Shown here piece after piece: positions 22,540 through 35,481 of a stretch of 64,000 bases of DNA; position 1 is the stretch's first letter, and each line of letters starts with the position of its first letter. The notes below the pieces were generated by a model. It made no database searches, was not told where the DNA came from, and was given only the letters and a program-made list of their open reading frames with translations. The DNA comes from Adiantum capillus-veneris (lineage: Eukaryota; Streptophyta; Polypodiopsida; Polypodiales; Pteridaceae): the NCBI GenBank assembly GCA_014529385.2, contig CM043944.1, positions 71,579,384 to 71,643,383 on the forward strand, read 5' to 3'. The position numbers and the translations under genes were made by a program.

Positions 22540-23560
22540 ACACGTCGGCTCGCATTTTTCAAGGTGGATTTCGAGTGTGTTTTGCCTTTCTTCTGTTATA
22601 GTTGTTTGTGTTTTTCCTTTCTTCTTTTGTAGTTATTCCTAGTACAATAAATGAGAAAAATGATACATGTAACTTCACCTTTTGTGCAATGTTATAGCAT
22701 CGACAATGCATGTTGTACCGTTTGCTGCACTGATCGTCAAGTCGATATTTTCAGTGATCATGCAGCTCACGCAAATTGCGATCGAATCCAGCTCATTGAA
22801 CTTAGGGTCTAGGAGCCACTACTGAAGGACATTTTGTTACCCGCGATCGTCTTCATTTCAATTTTTGTGAGATCAGTTTGATTGTACAATTTATTGAAGG
22901 CAAGGTTGTTATAGTGTTGGACATCCAACATGTGAGTACAAATTATCGTAGTAGAGTTGTTGATATAGTAATGCACATGCACTTCATCTATAATACATGC
23001 ACCCAAGGTACAATTGATCTTACCTAGGAGTGGTTTTCTTTCACGAAAAATGGTGAAGAACTGAAGCAATTAAGGGTCCGTTGCATGTCTTATAGAGAAT
23101 GAAATCTTGTACAAAGTTGCATGTAGCCAGTGGACCGAGCTTGTGATATGGCATGTGTTACAAAGCTCCTGTGCGTGACTACAAACTGGGGGTAGTTGGG
23201 CAAGATCACCGAGCAAGAGAACGCATTTGTTGTTGAAGGGATCTGCCAATTTACTGCTTATTACATTGACATTTTGTCTTACGATTTAAGGTCAAAAGTC
23301 GTTTGGATTAACATGGATAGCTCGTCTATAATTATAATATCTGTCTCTTTTATGTCCAAATATCGCTCATCAATCTCATGAATAGAGAGAAGATATTGTT
23401 GATTTGTGGTTGGTATCTTGAACTGGTAATGGACTGTAGATACAATGCTGCTAAGCCTTGTTGCTGCCGCTCCGATGACAAAGCGCCCAACAATAATACA
23501 AAAGTGAGCACAACAAGAGTGTCTAATTCATTTATCTATCGACCTCATTTATCGCTATAT
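22540..23560 (-). pseudogene. PIF1-like helicase relic (Helitron-type candidate)
   Basis: Minus-strand frames show successive PIF1 helicase segments: TVHYQFKIPTTNQQYLLSIH (about 23450), ERYLDIKETDIIIIDELSML with a Walker B-like IIDE (about 23340), CVLLLGDLAQLPPVCSH (about 23200), then RERKPLLGKINCTLGACIID and THMLDVQHYNNLAFNKLYNQ (23000-22870), and PKFNELDSIAI...MITENIDLTISAANGTT (about 22780-22690). Frames change several times and stops occur. A Walker A motif was not seen. In plants such helicases occur in Helitron transposons and as host PIF1 genes. No Rep/HUH domain or Helitron end was found here, so the Helitron assignment is inference. Confidence 0.7.
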
Positions 23561-24494
23561 ATGTGAGGTATGTCGTCGCGTAGCAGAGACATAGTTCTAG
23601 ATTGTGAGCAAAGATGTCACATTGCATGCTCCAATCTTTATACAATGCAATGATTTCAAACCATGACCTAGCATATGGACGATAAGCTAGTTTCAAGTTG
23701 GCTGCAGTTTTCTTTTTACCTTAGTGATGCTTAGACTGTAACCTTCTAGGTCTTGAGAACTTCATACTGACACCTAGTATGGGAGAAATGAGGACATATA
23801 TACTATGGCATCAATTATTTAGACACCTAGTATGGTATAAATTATTTAGAGCTGTGATACACCACATGCATTCACTACTGTAATCACATACATTTGGCAA
23901 GCAATCGTATGCAAAAATTGCGTGAGTGAATCACGTGCAGATGTTGATCGACATTGAGTGTATAGTTTTGAAAACGAGATCCAAATAAACCAAAGCAAAG
24001 GAAGTAATGTGGAAAATTCTAAAACAAGCAAATAGATAAAGCATGAATGAACTGCAACAATAAATGAGGTGCTTTACTTACGTGTAATCTTGTACTCTTG
24101 CTTTTTGATTGTCCAATCTACAGGCTCACATGTGAGTCAAGCTACAAAAAAGCAATGTGATTAGTTAAAACATATCATCTTGCAATGAAATGTCACACTG
24201 AAAGTGTAAAGTATATTGTGCACGTCATACAAAAGTATGGTGGAGAGCTGGCACTGTGGTCTCGCCAAAAAATTATAAGAAACGAAAGTCGTGCCCTGCC
24301 CCATAGCGTTTAAGTGTTGAGCCAAGCAAACGCATGCGTGAAAATTGGATGCAGATAACGGACTTTGCAATGTTGTCGAGCTAGAGTCGCGCTTGTGCAA
24401 TTGGAATGTCCAAAGGGTTGTGAATATATGTCCTCCCTGCCATACACAAAACATGCAGATGTAACTTTATGCTCTATGTCCTATGATCAATATT

Positions 24495-24574
<80 letters not shown>

Positions 24575-24656
24575 GTAAGCTGCTTTGGTCAGCAATTATG
24601 CCTTTACTAAGGGTTTGTGAGCCAATCCGATAGCTTCTGCGTGCATGGACCTTTGC
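23561..24656. other. Unassigned region with (CT)n(CA)n tract
   Basis: Nothing coding was recognised. A compound (CT)n(CA)n microsatellite occupies 24499-24571. A small near-duplicate phrase (CACCTAGTATGG at 23771 and 23823) is present. Confidence 0.5.
24499..24571. repeat. (CT)n(CA)n compound microsatellite
   Basis: A pure CT run directly followed by a pure CA run. Confidence 0.95.
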
Positions 24657-25193
24657 TCATAAGATCAGAGCAGCGTATGCATGATTGACTACTTGACTTC
24701 TGTTGCAATGATGCTGCATCTCCTTGGAGCTACACATTAACCAACTCCCACGGACACCATATTCTGCGTTGAATTGGTCATGAGAGATGTTTGTGTTTGT
24801 CTGCAGATCGTTCTGAAATGCTTGCCTCATCAAATTTTTAGATAGGCTATCAACAAAGTTGGACAAGAAGTGCGACTAAAGTCAACAGCTCATCAGACCA
24901 TGACGTGCACTAGTGGCAATATTCCCCAATGCCTTTCCCTCGACATTGAGTTGCCTACTACTAGTCCCCTCACACTCTCTGCTAAAAGTGCAAGCAACTA
25001 GCACTAAAGCCGCTGGCTTAATTACTTGAGGATAACCCTCATAAGCTTTGGTGTGATCGATCCTGCTAAGCTTTTTTGCTCTCATGTCCACTTCGACGTT
25101 TATTCTTCCCATTTCTTCAGCCTCTTCCGTCTGCATCGCCAACACCCTGATAGCATCAGCAGAAAAATGTAATGAACGGGCCTGCAAAGGCAA
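24657..25193 (-). pseudogene. Unidentified minus-strand coding relic
   Basis: Two adjacent open segments on the minus strand (25193-24882 and 24866-24657) have protein-like composition: MPLQARSLHFSADAIRVLAM..., then SKNLMRQAFQNDLQTNTNIS and RSQVVNHAYAALI. They lie upstream of, and in the same direction as, the PIF1-like relic, so they could be its N-terminal part. I do not recognise the family. Confidence 0.4.
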
Positions 25194-25429
25194 TGAGTTT
25201 TAGTGGTTCGACTCTAGATTAGGCCAACTGATCGTCGATTGAAATATGATTATCTTCTGTCTCGAAAAGACCTCTACCATTGGTTGATTGCACAAAATAT
25301 CTGATCTTTGAGAATGCATATCACGTCGGCAAGCATCCAAAGTTCCCTCCAGCTTGATGATCTACAAAATCTAACCAGGGTTTGAAAGGTCTCTGGTACT
25401 CCTCGTCATGGCCCACCTTGGCATTGCAG

Positions 25430-25431
<2 letters not shown>

Positions 25432-25484
<53 letters not shown>
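25432..25484. repeat. (GA)n microsatellite
   Basis: Pure GA run of about 53 bases. Confidence 0.95.
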
Positions 25485-25486
<2 letters not shown>

Positions 25487-26740
25487 TAGTAGGGTAGAGG
25501 AGTCAGTAGGGGGACCTCAAGCCTCTTGGGGAGCTTCAATCTCTCTCCTCCTCGACTTCTTGCGCTGAGTATCTCATTTTATTTGTTTTCTCATATGCAT
25601 GTTATTGATCAACAAGCTAAGAATTGTTCATAGAGTCCTAGAGACTAGCCAAAGGATGAATCCAAAAAGAGATGTAAGATGCCATCATTCTATCTTGAAG
25701 TAATCCCCTCTCATATCTCACCTAAAACTTGGTGTGGATTGATTCCTCTAAGAGTGGTGAAAAGAGTCCTAGCTAGAGCAACCATTGCTTGCCCTTTGGC
25801 ACCCTCAATCAAGTAGAAAGCATTGAAAAAGATCTCTCCTAAGTTACAAAAGAAATGTTGCTACAAACATTGGCATAAGCATCGAAGGCTCACAAGCTTG
25901 ATAGCTGGTACTTTCTAGCTTTGATCTTTTTGCATCTCAGTGGGAGAGCGTTAATTATTGTCATTTAGACTTGTTGATAAAAGTAAATACATGCAACAAA
26001 GAAGATCTAGGAGTAGGATATATTGTAGATAAGGTAGAACAGCATCACACAGGCTAACAAAGCATGCATTACTTGTCAAAAATTTATTGGGCCGCAATTG
26101 TCAAAACCAAAAGAGGTGATGAGATGTCTCTAGAAAAGGTTTGTCTTGGTAATCATAGTCAAAAGTAAGTGAAAGTGGGGGGAACCATGCATGTGAGTGA
26201 TAAAAAAGAAATTCTTACAACTCAAAGTTGAGCCCCAAATCAGGGCTCGAGAAAAGATAGGTTGGCTTTATCCAAAGCCTGTTCAAAATGAAAAATGGCC
26301 GGCTCAAGTTTGGGCAAGAAGGTTCTCAGGCCGGTTCAAATTATGGAACTTTTAGTTATAATATGAGATTTTTAGTGTGATTATCCCTTTCAAATTTAGA
26401 GTTAGTGTGTTCATATGTGTGTGAAAAGGTTCCAAAGCCGGGCCCACACTCCACAAATGTTTCCCGAGCCTTGCCCCAAATGCATGTGAGTGATAAAGAA
26501 GGAATGCTTAAAAGTCAAAGTTGAGCCCCAAATGGGGGCCAACACCTAGGAAAGAACAAGCACCACAAATGATGTTCAGCAGTTGCTATCAAGTTTGCCT
26601 AGGCTACGATCCTTGGGAAACCTAAGGTTCTAAGCTCTTTGATCCTTAAGTGATAGCAAGGATAGACCCGTTAGGTATTCCTTGGTAGGCTTTCTCTTGC
26701 TTCATGCCGGGGCTTCTCTCTTTTCACCGAGCTCTCGATC

Positions 26741-26762
26741 TGTGTGTGTGTGTGTGTGTGTG

Positions 26763-26795
<33 letters not shown>
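26741..26795. repeat. (GT)n(GA)n microsatellite
   Basis: A GT run, CT interruption, then a GA run. Confidence 0.95.
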
Positions 26796-26796
<1 letters not shown>

Positions 26797-27610
26797 TGCA
26801 CACTCATGAGCTCTCGATTCCCTGCTATATGCCTTCCATTGCAATGCGTTTTTGCTACTGCTACTCAGCGCTACCCATTTTCACTTGCAAAAACTGCTTG
26901 CCCGTCCGATTCACAAGCTCTATTCTCCTTGCTTTGCTGACCACAACACTGCTGCCTGCTTTCAATTCCTTGCTCAAAATTCTTACTGCATGTGCTTGCT
27001 CATAGTGGGCTGCTCATGGCCAGCGTTGCTTCCTTTGGTGTTAATGCTCTAGCGCTACTTAATTGCCTTGCTTGATTGCAATCCCTTGAGGTTCCCTGCT
27101 TCACTTGCTCGATTGTGCAGACCTAATTTGCTCCAATGCCTTTGCACAAGAAATCTTCTCATGTAGGAAATCTTTCTCAGTGTTTTACATACAATGCATA
27201 ACATATGAGCTTCTGCTCGAGAGGCACCGCATACCTAGCTAGGTATGCGGCTCCTCCCTCAAAGAACCTCATGATGTTGAGGTAAGTCACAATGTGGGAA
27301 ATATTGTGAGAATTTGTCCAAGATTTCTTGTGTTGATTTGTACTGCAAGGCTTGATTGCACTTCGATTGCAATACTTAGCTCTACAAAGATCTTCAAGCT
27401 TTGCTTGATAGTTGCACACTGTCGATTCTCTCTCTACTTGTTTCTATTGGTGCAGACCCAATTCCCTCTCTTATTTCTCAATTCTCAATTCCTCTCAATA
27501 TTCTTTACCTTGATTGTGTAAAACTGAATTTTACAATGAAGAAAGGAGAGCTATTCCATGTGGCAGCAATTGATTTGTTAGTCTCTTAAAAAGGGATTGA
27601 GGATCTCTTG

Positions 27611-27643
<33 letters not shown>

Positions 27644-27856
27644 GAGGGGGGGGAAGCAAAGGTGTGAAGAGTGATAATAGGGAAGGAGAGGGAATCTCTA
27701 GAGAGTGAAGAAAGCAAGGGCTAAAAAAAAAAAGCAAGAGCTAATTATTAAAAAATAAATAAAAGTAGATATGGTGATGCGAACGGCCTGCATGAGCAAA
27801 GGGGATGAAGAAGAGCAGCAACAAGCTACATTAAGGTACCAAGCTCTACTTTTTGC

Positions 27857-27859
<3 letters not shown>

Positions 27860-27924
<65 letters not shown>
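27860..27924. repeat. (TG)n(GA)n microsatellite
   Basis: About 30 bases of TG followed directly by about 35 bases of GA. Confidence 0.95.
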
Positions 27925-27926
<2 letters not shown>

Positions 27927-28709
27927 CTAAGACCATGATTATCAAAAGTAGTGTAGGTAATCGTAGGCATGAATGTGTCAGCCGAAATGTTGGCAGAAGC
28001 CGCAGAAGGGATGACAATGGCAAAACACATACTAGTGGGAAGATGGTCGAGCATTGTAAGAAAGGTCTATGAGCCGATCCATCCAAGATTGTGCTTTGAT
28101 GCAAATGACCAATACCAAAGGTTCACTCATATTTCGTATTTTGATTTTTTTCTCTATGTGATCTCAAAAGTACTTAGATTACATCATGTACACATTAAAG
28201 CAACGAATTTACATTATTTTTATTAAAAGGATTGTAGATAAAGGTGACAAGGACTCATAACAAACAAAGGGAGACATGGACAATACACCACAACATGGCA
28301 ACATGGAATTATACATGTCTTCATAAAACACAGGTAATAAGTTCTTCCTTGTACAACTATAGTATTTTTACAAACTATAAAGTCCCTTCAACACTCGAGG
28401 AGAAGCATAAGTCCCCCTTCAACACTGGAGGGGATAAAAGTGGCGGGGGAAGGACACGTTCCCTACGGTATTATTATAAATGTCAAAAATGGTGCCAGCT
28501 CCACACCATACACATATATGTATGGTTTTTTTTTTTTAATGGGCACAAGATGCACGAAATGCATCTCTTTCCATCTTTATTATAATGTGCAAATTTCACC
28601 TCCATACGTCTTTAAATGAAAAATCTCAGTTGTGATGCGAGGTCATAGAGTTTTTGGCAAAATCTTCGAGGAAAGATACAATGGAGCCATCATCACAAGC
28701 TATGTCATG

Positions 28710-29260
28710 CTATAAAATCCACACCACTATCACTTTATTAATTCTTACCATATACATTGTGAAGCAATCAAGGCAAACTAGTTGAGAGATGAGCTCCAAC
28801 CTTCGAGATCCATCGAGTCTCCTCTTGATGCCACTGATCCCCCTCGATCTTTGCCATATCCGCACCAAACCGCCTGTGATCTGACGTTGGCAAACATCGA
28901 GCTTCTTCCCTACTAAGGGAGCACCACCGAATGTCGTGGCCCTGATACCAGTTGAAAGTGTGCGCTGGAGTGCATGTGCGTACGAGGAAAGGGAGATGGA
29001 GAAGAGAGTGCATTGTGTCACGTGTGGGTGGAGCACACCTCTAAGTAAGGAGCTCCTTATTCTTTGTATATGTACAAAGATAAGGAAAGTGTATGCAATG
29101 GGTGGCCGGACACCGGGTGTCCAGCCCCGTGTGAAGACACCTTGCCTTTACCCCAGCAAAGTGGATCCAAAAACGTGGGAAAGAGTCTTGGCTCAACAAA
29201 GTTTTACATAGGAACCTAGGGCCAAAACTCTATGATGAACCCATAGGAAACTATGGGAGG
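28710..29260 (-). mobile_element. Fragment of a minus-strand LTR element: leader, primer site and part of an LTR
   Basis: CCCTGATACCA near 28938-28950 reads on the minus strand TGGTATCAGGG, like an initiator-Met-type primer site. The sequence to its right (from about 28953) would be the 5' LTR and that to its left the leader. A near-palindrome (CTTATTCTTTGTA...TACAAAGATAAG) lies at about 29056-29084. No matching 3' LTR was found. Confidence 0.45.
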
Positions 29261-29899
29261 CTCCGTTTGATATTCATTGTCTCTCCAGTGTTCGGGAAAA
29301 ATCATTTTCACAAACATACAAAAATCCCTCCAAGACAAATCTGAACCGGAAATTTTACAATACTAGCAAGTTATTTTGCAAAATTACACTATTTTTCATG
29401 TATTTTAAGCAAAATTTTCTCCTTCTTGCCCTCCCCTCAACCAACTACTTTGATTTTGCAACCGGCTCAAGGCTAAGCTGAGGCACACTTTTCCCGAACA
29501 CTGTGTATCTCCCTATTGCACTCTCGTTGGCTCTCCCTCTCCACGTTGATTGCACTACAAAGCCCAAAAAACATTCCTTGCTTCCAAAATCCTCACACTC
29601 GTCTCAAGAAAATGAAACTCAATGGCATGTGTAAATTAACTCGACATCCAACCTTTATTTCCCTTGGTTATGTCCTCTTTCACATTGGCCACATTCCCCT
29701 TGATAACCCCCTGAGCACATGGCCTTGAACGTTTTTACATTTTTTGCCATCACATGCTTGCTCTTGAACCACCGGTCTTGGGCCTCTTGGCTAGGTCCTC
29801 ATATTACACACTCTAATTTCACACTAACCCCTTGCTAATTTCACTAACTTTTGCGACCTTACACACTAATATTTTGTTCTCTTAGACCATCTCGGACCT
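29261..29899. other. Unassigned region
   Basis: AT-rich sequence without a recognised gene. It may include the 3' LTR of the gypsy fragment to its right. Confidence 0.4.
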
Positions 29900-30420
29900 T
29901 CTGACCAGGTTTTTAAATTCTCCATCTTCTAACATTGTCTCTCCCTCATTGTCCTCAATGATCAAAGTAGGGAAATGTTTACAGACAAAATATTATGGAT
30001 CCCATGTAGCATCTGTACGTGGAAGATCTTTCCGGGAAACTTGAAATTTCTTGGATGACACAATTTCTCGATCATTTTTTACTCCAATCTATAGTATCTT
30101 GTTTAGAATATGATCAAAATCTACTCTTCCAAGGTAATAATACCATCAATCAAATTATCATCCTTAGAAGTTTAACTTGCTGATATGAAATACTGGGTGA
30201 ACTTGACAATGTGGATCACTAAGCTTTTTATGAATCTTACAAGGGCCTTAGTACCTTCATGAAATCTCGTGATATTTACTAGTCGACAAAGATGTAGACT
30301 TCACAAGAACTTGGAGAAATACTTTTTCTCCTTCTTCAAAAGCTCTAAAAGATAGCTTTTGATCTGCATAAGCTTTAGTCCTATCAATTTGTCACTAAAT
30401 ATATATTTTTTGGTACTAAG
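29900..30420 (-). pseudogene. Ty3/gypsy integrase C-terminus with chromodomain-like end
   Basis: Minus-strand frames read DRTKAYADQKLSFRAFEEG then EKVFLQV (about 30385-30300), the usual post-catalytic segment of gypsy integrase. A later frame has VSSKKFQVSRKDLPRTDATW (about 30060-30000), then a stop, then YFVCKHFPTLIIEDNE, matching the W..LP..DATWE..FP..EDK end of gypsy polyproteins. Frame shifts and stops are frequent. Only the 3' end of pol remains; degraded upstream sequence may extend to about 30780. Confidence 0.7.
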
Positions 30421-32219
30421 GATGTTTTGCATCTTAGTAAGAAAAGTTGCCACACTTGGACAACTAGTCTTAGAACCTGTATAATCCCTAGAGCTTTAGG
30501 GGTCATACAAAAACTCATGGTGATAAAGACCCACATTTGAAACATGTCTTGGCTCCACACTCTCAGAGGACAGCTCGAGAGACTCCAAGGCAGCTCCGAT
30601 CGCATGCGGGAGCGCAAAGAGGCTTTCCTTCGACTTTGGCATCTTGGGCCTTTTTTCCGCATGGCCCAGGGTGTACTCAGATGGCACTACCGTCCACCTG
30701 TGTGGCTTTTCCCTCCTACCATTTCTTGGTTTAGCCTCATTGTACATATGGTGTTTTTTCATTGGGAGAGCCTCCCCATCATGGTTGTTGTAGCCCTCTC
30801 TCGAAGAGGTGGTTGTAGCCCTATGGGCAGTTTCATTAACTAATAGAAGGATCTTTTTCTCGAAAAAAAATAAAGCAGGTTTATCAAGTCACAAAGAGTA
30901 CTTGATAGGCTCTTTTAATCGAAGATAATGTATCAAAGTATATAAACCTATTTTATTGGAAAGGCACTCAAGTATTACCTAGGTCTATTTTGGAATGCAA
31001 GAATGTCTTTTTGACAGCATGGGCTCCCAAAAGAAATCCTTTTAGTCACTGTTATCAAAAGTATTTGCAAGCATTGTTGTAAATTCTGCAACAATCCTTG
31101 CCTTTAAAATCTTGGAACAACTTGGCACACACATGGAATCTATACTTGTTGCTATAGAGAAACTAGGCCTTGCTAGAAACATGTGCCTTTGACCCCAAAA
31201 ATAATAATAATAATAATTTCTATTTTAGAAATGGAGCTAGTGGAGGCACCACTTTGGGGGCAATTTAGAGAGTTTAAGCCTCCTAACAGGTAGGATATAT
31301 CAAGGAAATGCTGCTCTGGACAAGTTTGGCTAGGTCTTAAAGTGTAATTCTTGGATTTGATAAATACATTGGATGCGGGATAAGTAGGAATGGGATGCAC
31401 ATATGGATGCTTGGGCAAGGATGATTCCCTAGATATCGTCTTCTGGTAGTGTAGAGGATACTACAATATGTTGGCTTACGATGTACTCCGATGTAACCAT
31501 GAGTAGTATTTATGCGTTGCCATAATTATATTGGAGGATGGACTTAGATGGGAAAATTAGGAAAGGTTCTTGAGTAGGGACAAGTATTCTTGCTATTCTA
31601 TCAGTGTCCACCAGAAGGAAAATCAAGTTCGTGCTATTGTATGGTGACCACCAGCAACATGCTATCTTCGTAGATGAGCATTGTTTTATATATTTTATGA
31701 TGGGGCAAGCACATGTGATCTATATGGAATAGGGCTAACCATTTTTAAAGACTAGTACGGCCGGCCGCCTTCGGCGGCCTCTCTCCCTCTTTATCACGTG
31801 CAAAAGGGTTTTTTTTAGTTTTGGACTTTAGCCTTCAGGTCGTAGATTGTGACACATGTAAAGGGCTCCCCCTTCCGCCATACTATGTTAGTAGATGGAA
31901 TCTGTTTGGCACAAGCAGAGGCCTTATTGGAGAGTTGGGAGGTAGAAGTTTCCAAGCGAGGTCTCAATATCAAGAGGCTTGGGATGCAAGGGGGTGGTGC
32001 ACCTCCTCATGTGACTAATGATTTATTCAGGCTCTACAATGTGAGTTTTGATTGCAAAAAGAAGGTCACTGCAATAGGTTGGCTTTTAGGCGAGGAGGTT
32101 TGATCTTGGGGTGGAATTTTCAAGTACTTGAGTCATTGCACGTGTTTTTGAATGGTTAACTATTGCAACGTGCATAAAATGCCTATCGTACTACTTTTCT
32201 AGTGACTATGCATAGCTAT
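30421..32219. other. Unassigned region with a GC-rich hairpin
   Basis: Decayed, probably transposon-derived sequence; no domain was recognised. A perfect stem-loop GGCCGCC-TTC-GGCGGCC lies at 31763-31779 in otherwise AT-rich DNA. Confidence 0.45.
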
Positions 32220-32581
32220 TGGGTCTATTCCAGGTTTCATTAATAATTACCTTGCGAGATTCCTTTTTCCACCCGCGTCAAACCAAAGACTTGCGTATTT
32301 GGATGTGTTCTTGCGGTGCACTCACTCCGACCTAGATTGCTCCGCCCATTGGTGTATGTGTCCTTCTGTGCAGGCTTGCCCCCACCATCCCCTCTCACCA
32401 ACCTCAATGAGGACAGCGAGTCACTATGGCCAATAGAGAGACCAGGCTCGATGGGCTCCCGTGCATAGTAATTCCCTCTCTGTTACTGCATCAAATAGAA
32501 GATGTTACTATTACTGCATTCAACTAACGCCCTTTCGACTTGTTGCAACCAGTATACCAAATATCCATCGCATGTGCTCCT

Positions 32582-32670
<89 letters not shown>

Positions 32671-32993
32671 GATGTCCCTGTGTTGGCAACTCTAATGGCA
32701 CGGGCCCACCCAACATCTCCTTGCCCCGTCGTTTCGTCCTCGACTCTGCTTCCCCCTAGCTCCCTCTGCAATCCGATGCATGCAGATGTCATGGCTCGAT
32801 TGCGTCGCATCCGCCCCTGGCTCCACTCCACGACAAAGACAAAACTCCCCGCTCTCTCTCAACACCTACTGACACGTGCCCTCTCTCCCTCTCTCTCCAC
32901 GACAATGCACTTTCCTTTTGCTTTGATCTTTGGAGGGTATCTCATGAGATACCTTATAATTTGACTTGCTTACAAAAATTGTAGGGACATACT
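32220..32993. repeat. About 770-bp direct repeat, left copy
   Basis: It begins TGGGTCTATTCCAGG and ends near GGGACATACTTA. The right copy is 35482-36235 in the same orientation, with high identity by eye. It contains a (CA)n(GA)n tract (32583-32669) where the right copy has only (GA)n. It could be an LTR pair or a segmental duplication. No coding content was recognised. Confidence 0.8.
32583..32669. repeat. (CA)n(GA)n microsatellite
   Basis: About 41 bases of CA then about 46 bases of GA. Confidence 0.95.
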
Positions 32994-33173
32994 TATCCAA
33001 TTTTGAAAGCAAGCTCTCCCAATTTGGAAACCCTACGATTTGAGGGTGGTGCATCTTATCATATTGGACTTTTAGGCCAAGTTAGCACATAATCTTGATA
33101 ACTTACCACATAGTCTTGCCATGAAATAGTAGCTCTCAGAGCAGCACCCGGACTCGCACTACAAGCCAACGTG

Positions 33174-33176
<3 letters not shown>

Positions 33177-33216
<40 letters not shown>

Positions 33217-33269
33217 CTGGAGCCACACCCGAGCCCATCCTTGTAGATGTGCTCGATAATGTGCACTGC

Positions 33270-33316
<47 letters not shown>
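33177..33316. repeat. Inverted microsatellites: (GA)n, 58-bp spacer, (CT)n
   Basis: GA from about 33177 to 33215 and CT from about 33274 to 33316 are reverse complements, giving a potential stem of about 39 bp. They lie immediately left of the solo LTR. Confidence 0.9.
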
Positions 33317-33320
<4 letters not shown>

Positions 33321-35309
33321 TGGATACGGAAAAACGGATACACCCCCGTCTCTCTATAGCCCAGGATAATCACTATATCCCAATCCATTAGAGTTCACCT
33401 TCAAAACTCACACAACTAACATCACGCCACACCAAATTTTGCATGTTTAAAGCCGTGCCACAACACACACCGTTTTCTCTTTCTCTCTCACACACATATA
33501 GGCTCGGGGAGGCACACGCATCTCAAACACCAGCACCAGATGATTGGAACAAAGCAAAGAGAAGAAGAGGGAAAAGAGGGAAGAAACAACAACAAATTTT
33601 GATATGGTTTGCTTCAATTTCGACAAAAACACCTTCTACAACACCATGAAAACCTACTAGCATCAACCTCGTCCCGCACAAGCACGACGAGTGCAAAAAA
33701 AACCTTGGCAATCAATGGCTTCACCTCCGCGTGACTCCCCTTGCTGAGAGAGGAATCAAAATCCCTCCATTGTTGGTACCTTCATTGGCTCCGACTCTCC
33801 TCTCCAAAGCTTCTCCCTCTTGAGATCCTCGTTGATCTCTCTTTGCTCCCAGACGAGCTCCCCCCCCCCCCCCCCCCCCCCTCCGAAATTACAAAAATCT
33901 GGCCCCTTGTAGGGCGTGTGTAGACCCCTAATCTTTAGCTGACTTTCTCTTATTTTTCTCAAGCTTGCATGCACCACTCCTTTTTTGGAGTGCCTTGGAC
34001 CCCAAGGTACGTAGGAACTGCTTCATGGGAGCCCCTGGGCGTTGTCATGGCGGCGTGACAACCCCGGTGGGAGGCTTCCCTTCATAAACATTTTGGGGCA
34101 CATTTTAGACATGTGAGAACGGTCCCAACTAGGGCGGCCACGTCATCACGGTCCATGACACGTTAACAAGGGATGGCAGACCTCACCGGCAACAACCCCA
34201 TTGATGCATGGCAGTGCCGTCATCATAACCGACATCGAGTATGCACGCGCAAGGCAGAGACCCGTCTGCCATAGCCAACCAAGGAGCTCCAACCTCCTCA
34301 TTTCAATGCTAATGCTCATGGAATGCGCCTGCCCCATACCATATACGCTGCCCTTCTATGTTCGGGCTCCACATGTGGGAGCATTGCTTGCCACGTGGCG
34401 ACCCGTGAGTCTTTGCTCTCCAAAACTTTTCCAAGTCCATTAAAAACTTCAAATAAAACTTTGTTTTTTCCCCCAAATTGACTGCCTGCAGTTTGGTGCA
34501 CAGGGATCCAATGACAAAGTGGTCGAAACCAGTTGAAACCCCCCACTGCTAACTTAGTATCTTGCATGCCTCACTACATTGTAACCTAACCAAACCCTCA
34601 AACAACGCGTGCCAAAGTGGCATGAAATCTCTTGATGCCATGAAATCTCTTGATGCCGTCGCGGCTGGCACCTACCGTCATTTTCAAAACCCCGTATCTT
34701 GACAATCTGATGCCCGTTTGATGAGCCGAAAATTCCATGCCCTTCATATGCCGCATGCTTTGCATACAAACCCTAGCAAGGCTCCAAAATCCTCGAATGG
34801 CACGTTGCCCGAGGCGATCAAACTGGCATAGGACTGACCCCCAATGAAACTTCGACTGCAATATCTTGGTATTCGGGGCTCCAATCGACGATCTAGAAAG
34901 ATTGACATGCTCCATATGATAAGCTCTTGACACCTATATGTTGCAACTAGCTTTAACCTCTTGCAATCACTTGGCCTGTCCATTGCAGATCTGCAATGCA
35001 CTCCACCTTCAAACTCAAATATCTTGCACTCTGTAGCTCCATTTGATGAGCCGTTTGGACCTATTCATTCAACACTTCAAGCTTTACATATCCGATCCAA
35101 AACCTGGCACTTTGGACATCCTTCACTTGTCATCTTGGCATGCCCTTTTGGAGCCCATATGGTCTAGAAAACCATATAAAGCATATATCTTTGCTACCAG
35201 CTGCCTGCCCAAGCTTTTCCCATCTACTCTAGCACTTTGCCATGCATCTATAAACATACACACCATTGCTTGTGCCCTCTCCTAGGGTCAACACACTTTG
35301 GCTGCACCA
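33321..35309 (-). mobile_element. Solo LTR of the gypsy(-) family (about 2.0 kb)
   Basis: The left edge TGGATACGGAAAAACGG and following TCTCTATAGCCCAG match the LTR starts at 46562 and 56758. The right edge ACACACTTTGGCTGCACCA matches the LTR ends at 41308, 47534 and 57368. Four-base flanks are TCGT (33317-33320) and ACGT (35310-35313), a 3-of-4 match to a target duplication. It contains a 22-base C run (33860-33881). Orientation follows the coding strand of the two complete relatives. No internal region remains, as expected after LTR-LTR recombination. Confidence 0.75.
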
Positions 35310-35481
35310 ACGTGTTACCAAGACCATTCAATCAACATTCCTTTTACTTTTTTACTCAAAGACCGAGCATTTTCCTTTTGTCAAGCGAAAAGTATCTTCC
35401 TAGATTCTCTATAAAGAAGTGGGAGCAAAATTGAACATACATACTCATTCTAAAGTGATAATTAATTACCTACTGACATCC

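Larger units (their letters stand above)
25194..28709. other. Unassigned repeat-rich region
   Basis: No gene was recognised. It holds microsatellites at 25432-25484 (GA), 26741-26795 (GT then GA), 27610-27640 (GA) and 27860-27924 (TG then GA). It also holds a degenerate local duplication (about 26190-26252 and 26483-26545, sharing AAAGTTGAGCCCCAAAT). The rest is plain AT-rich sequence. Confidence 0.5.
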
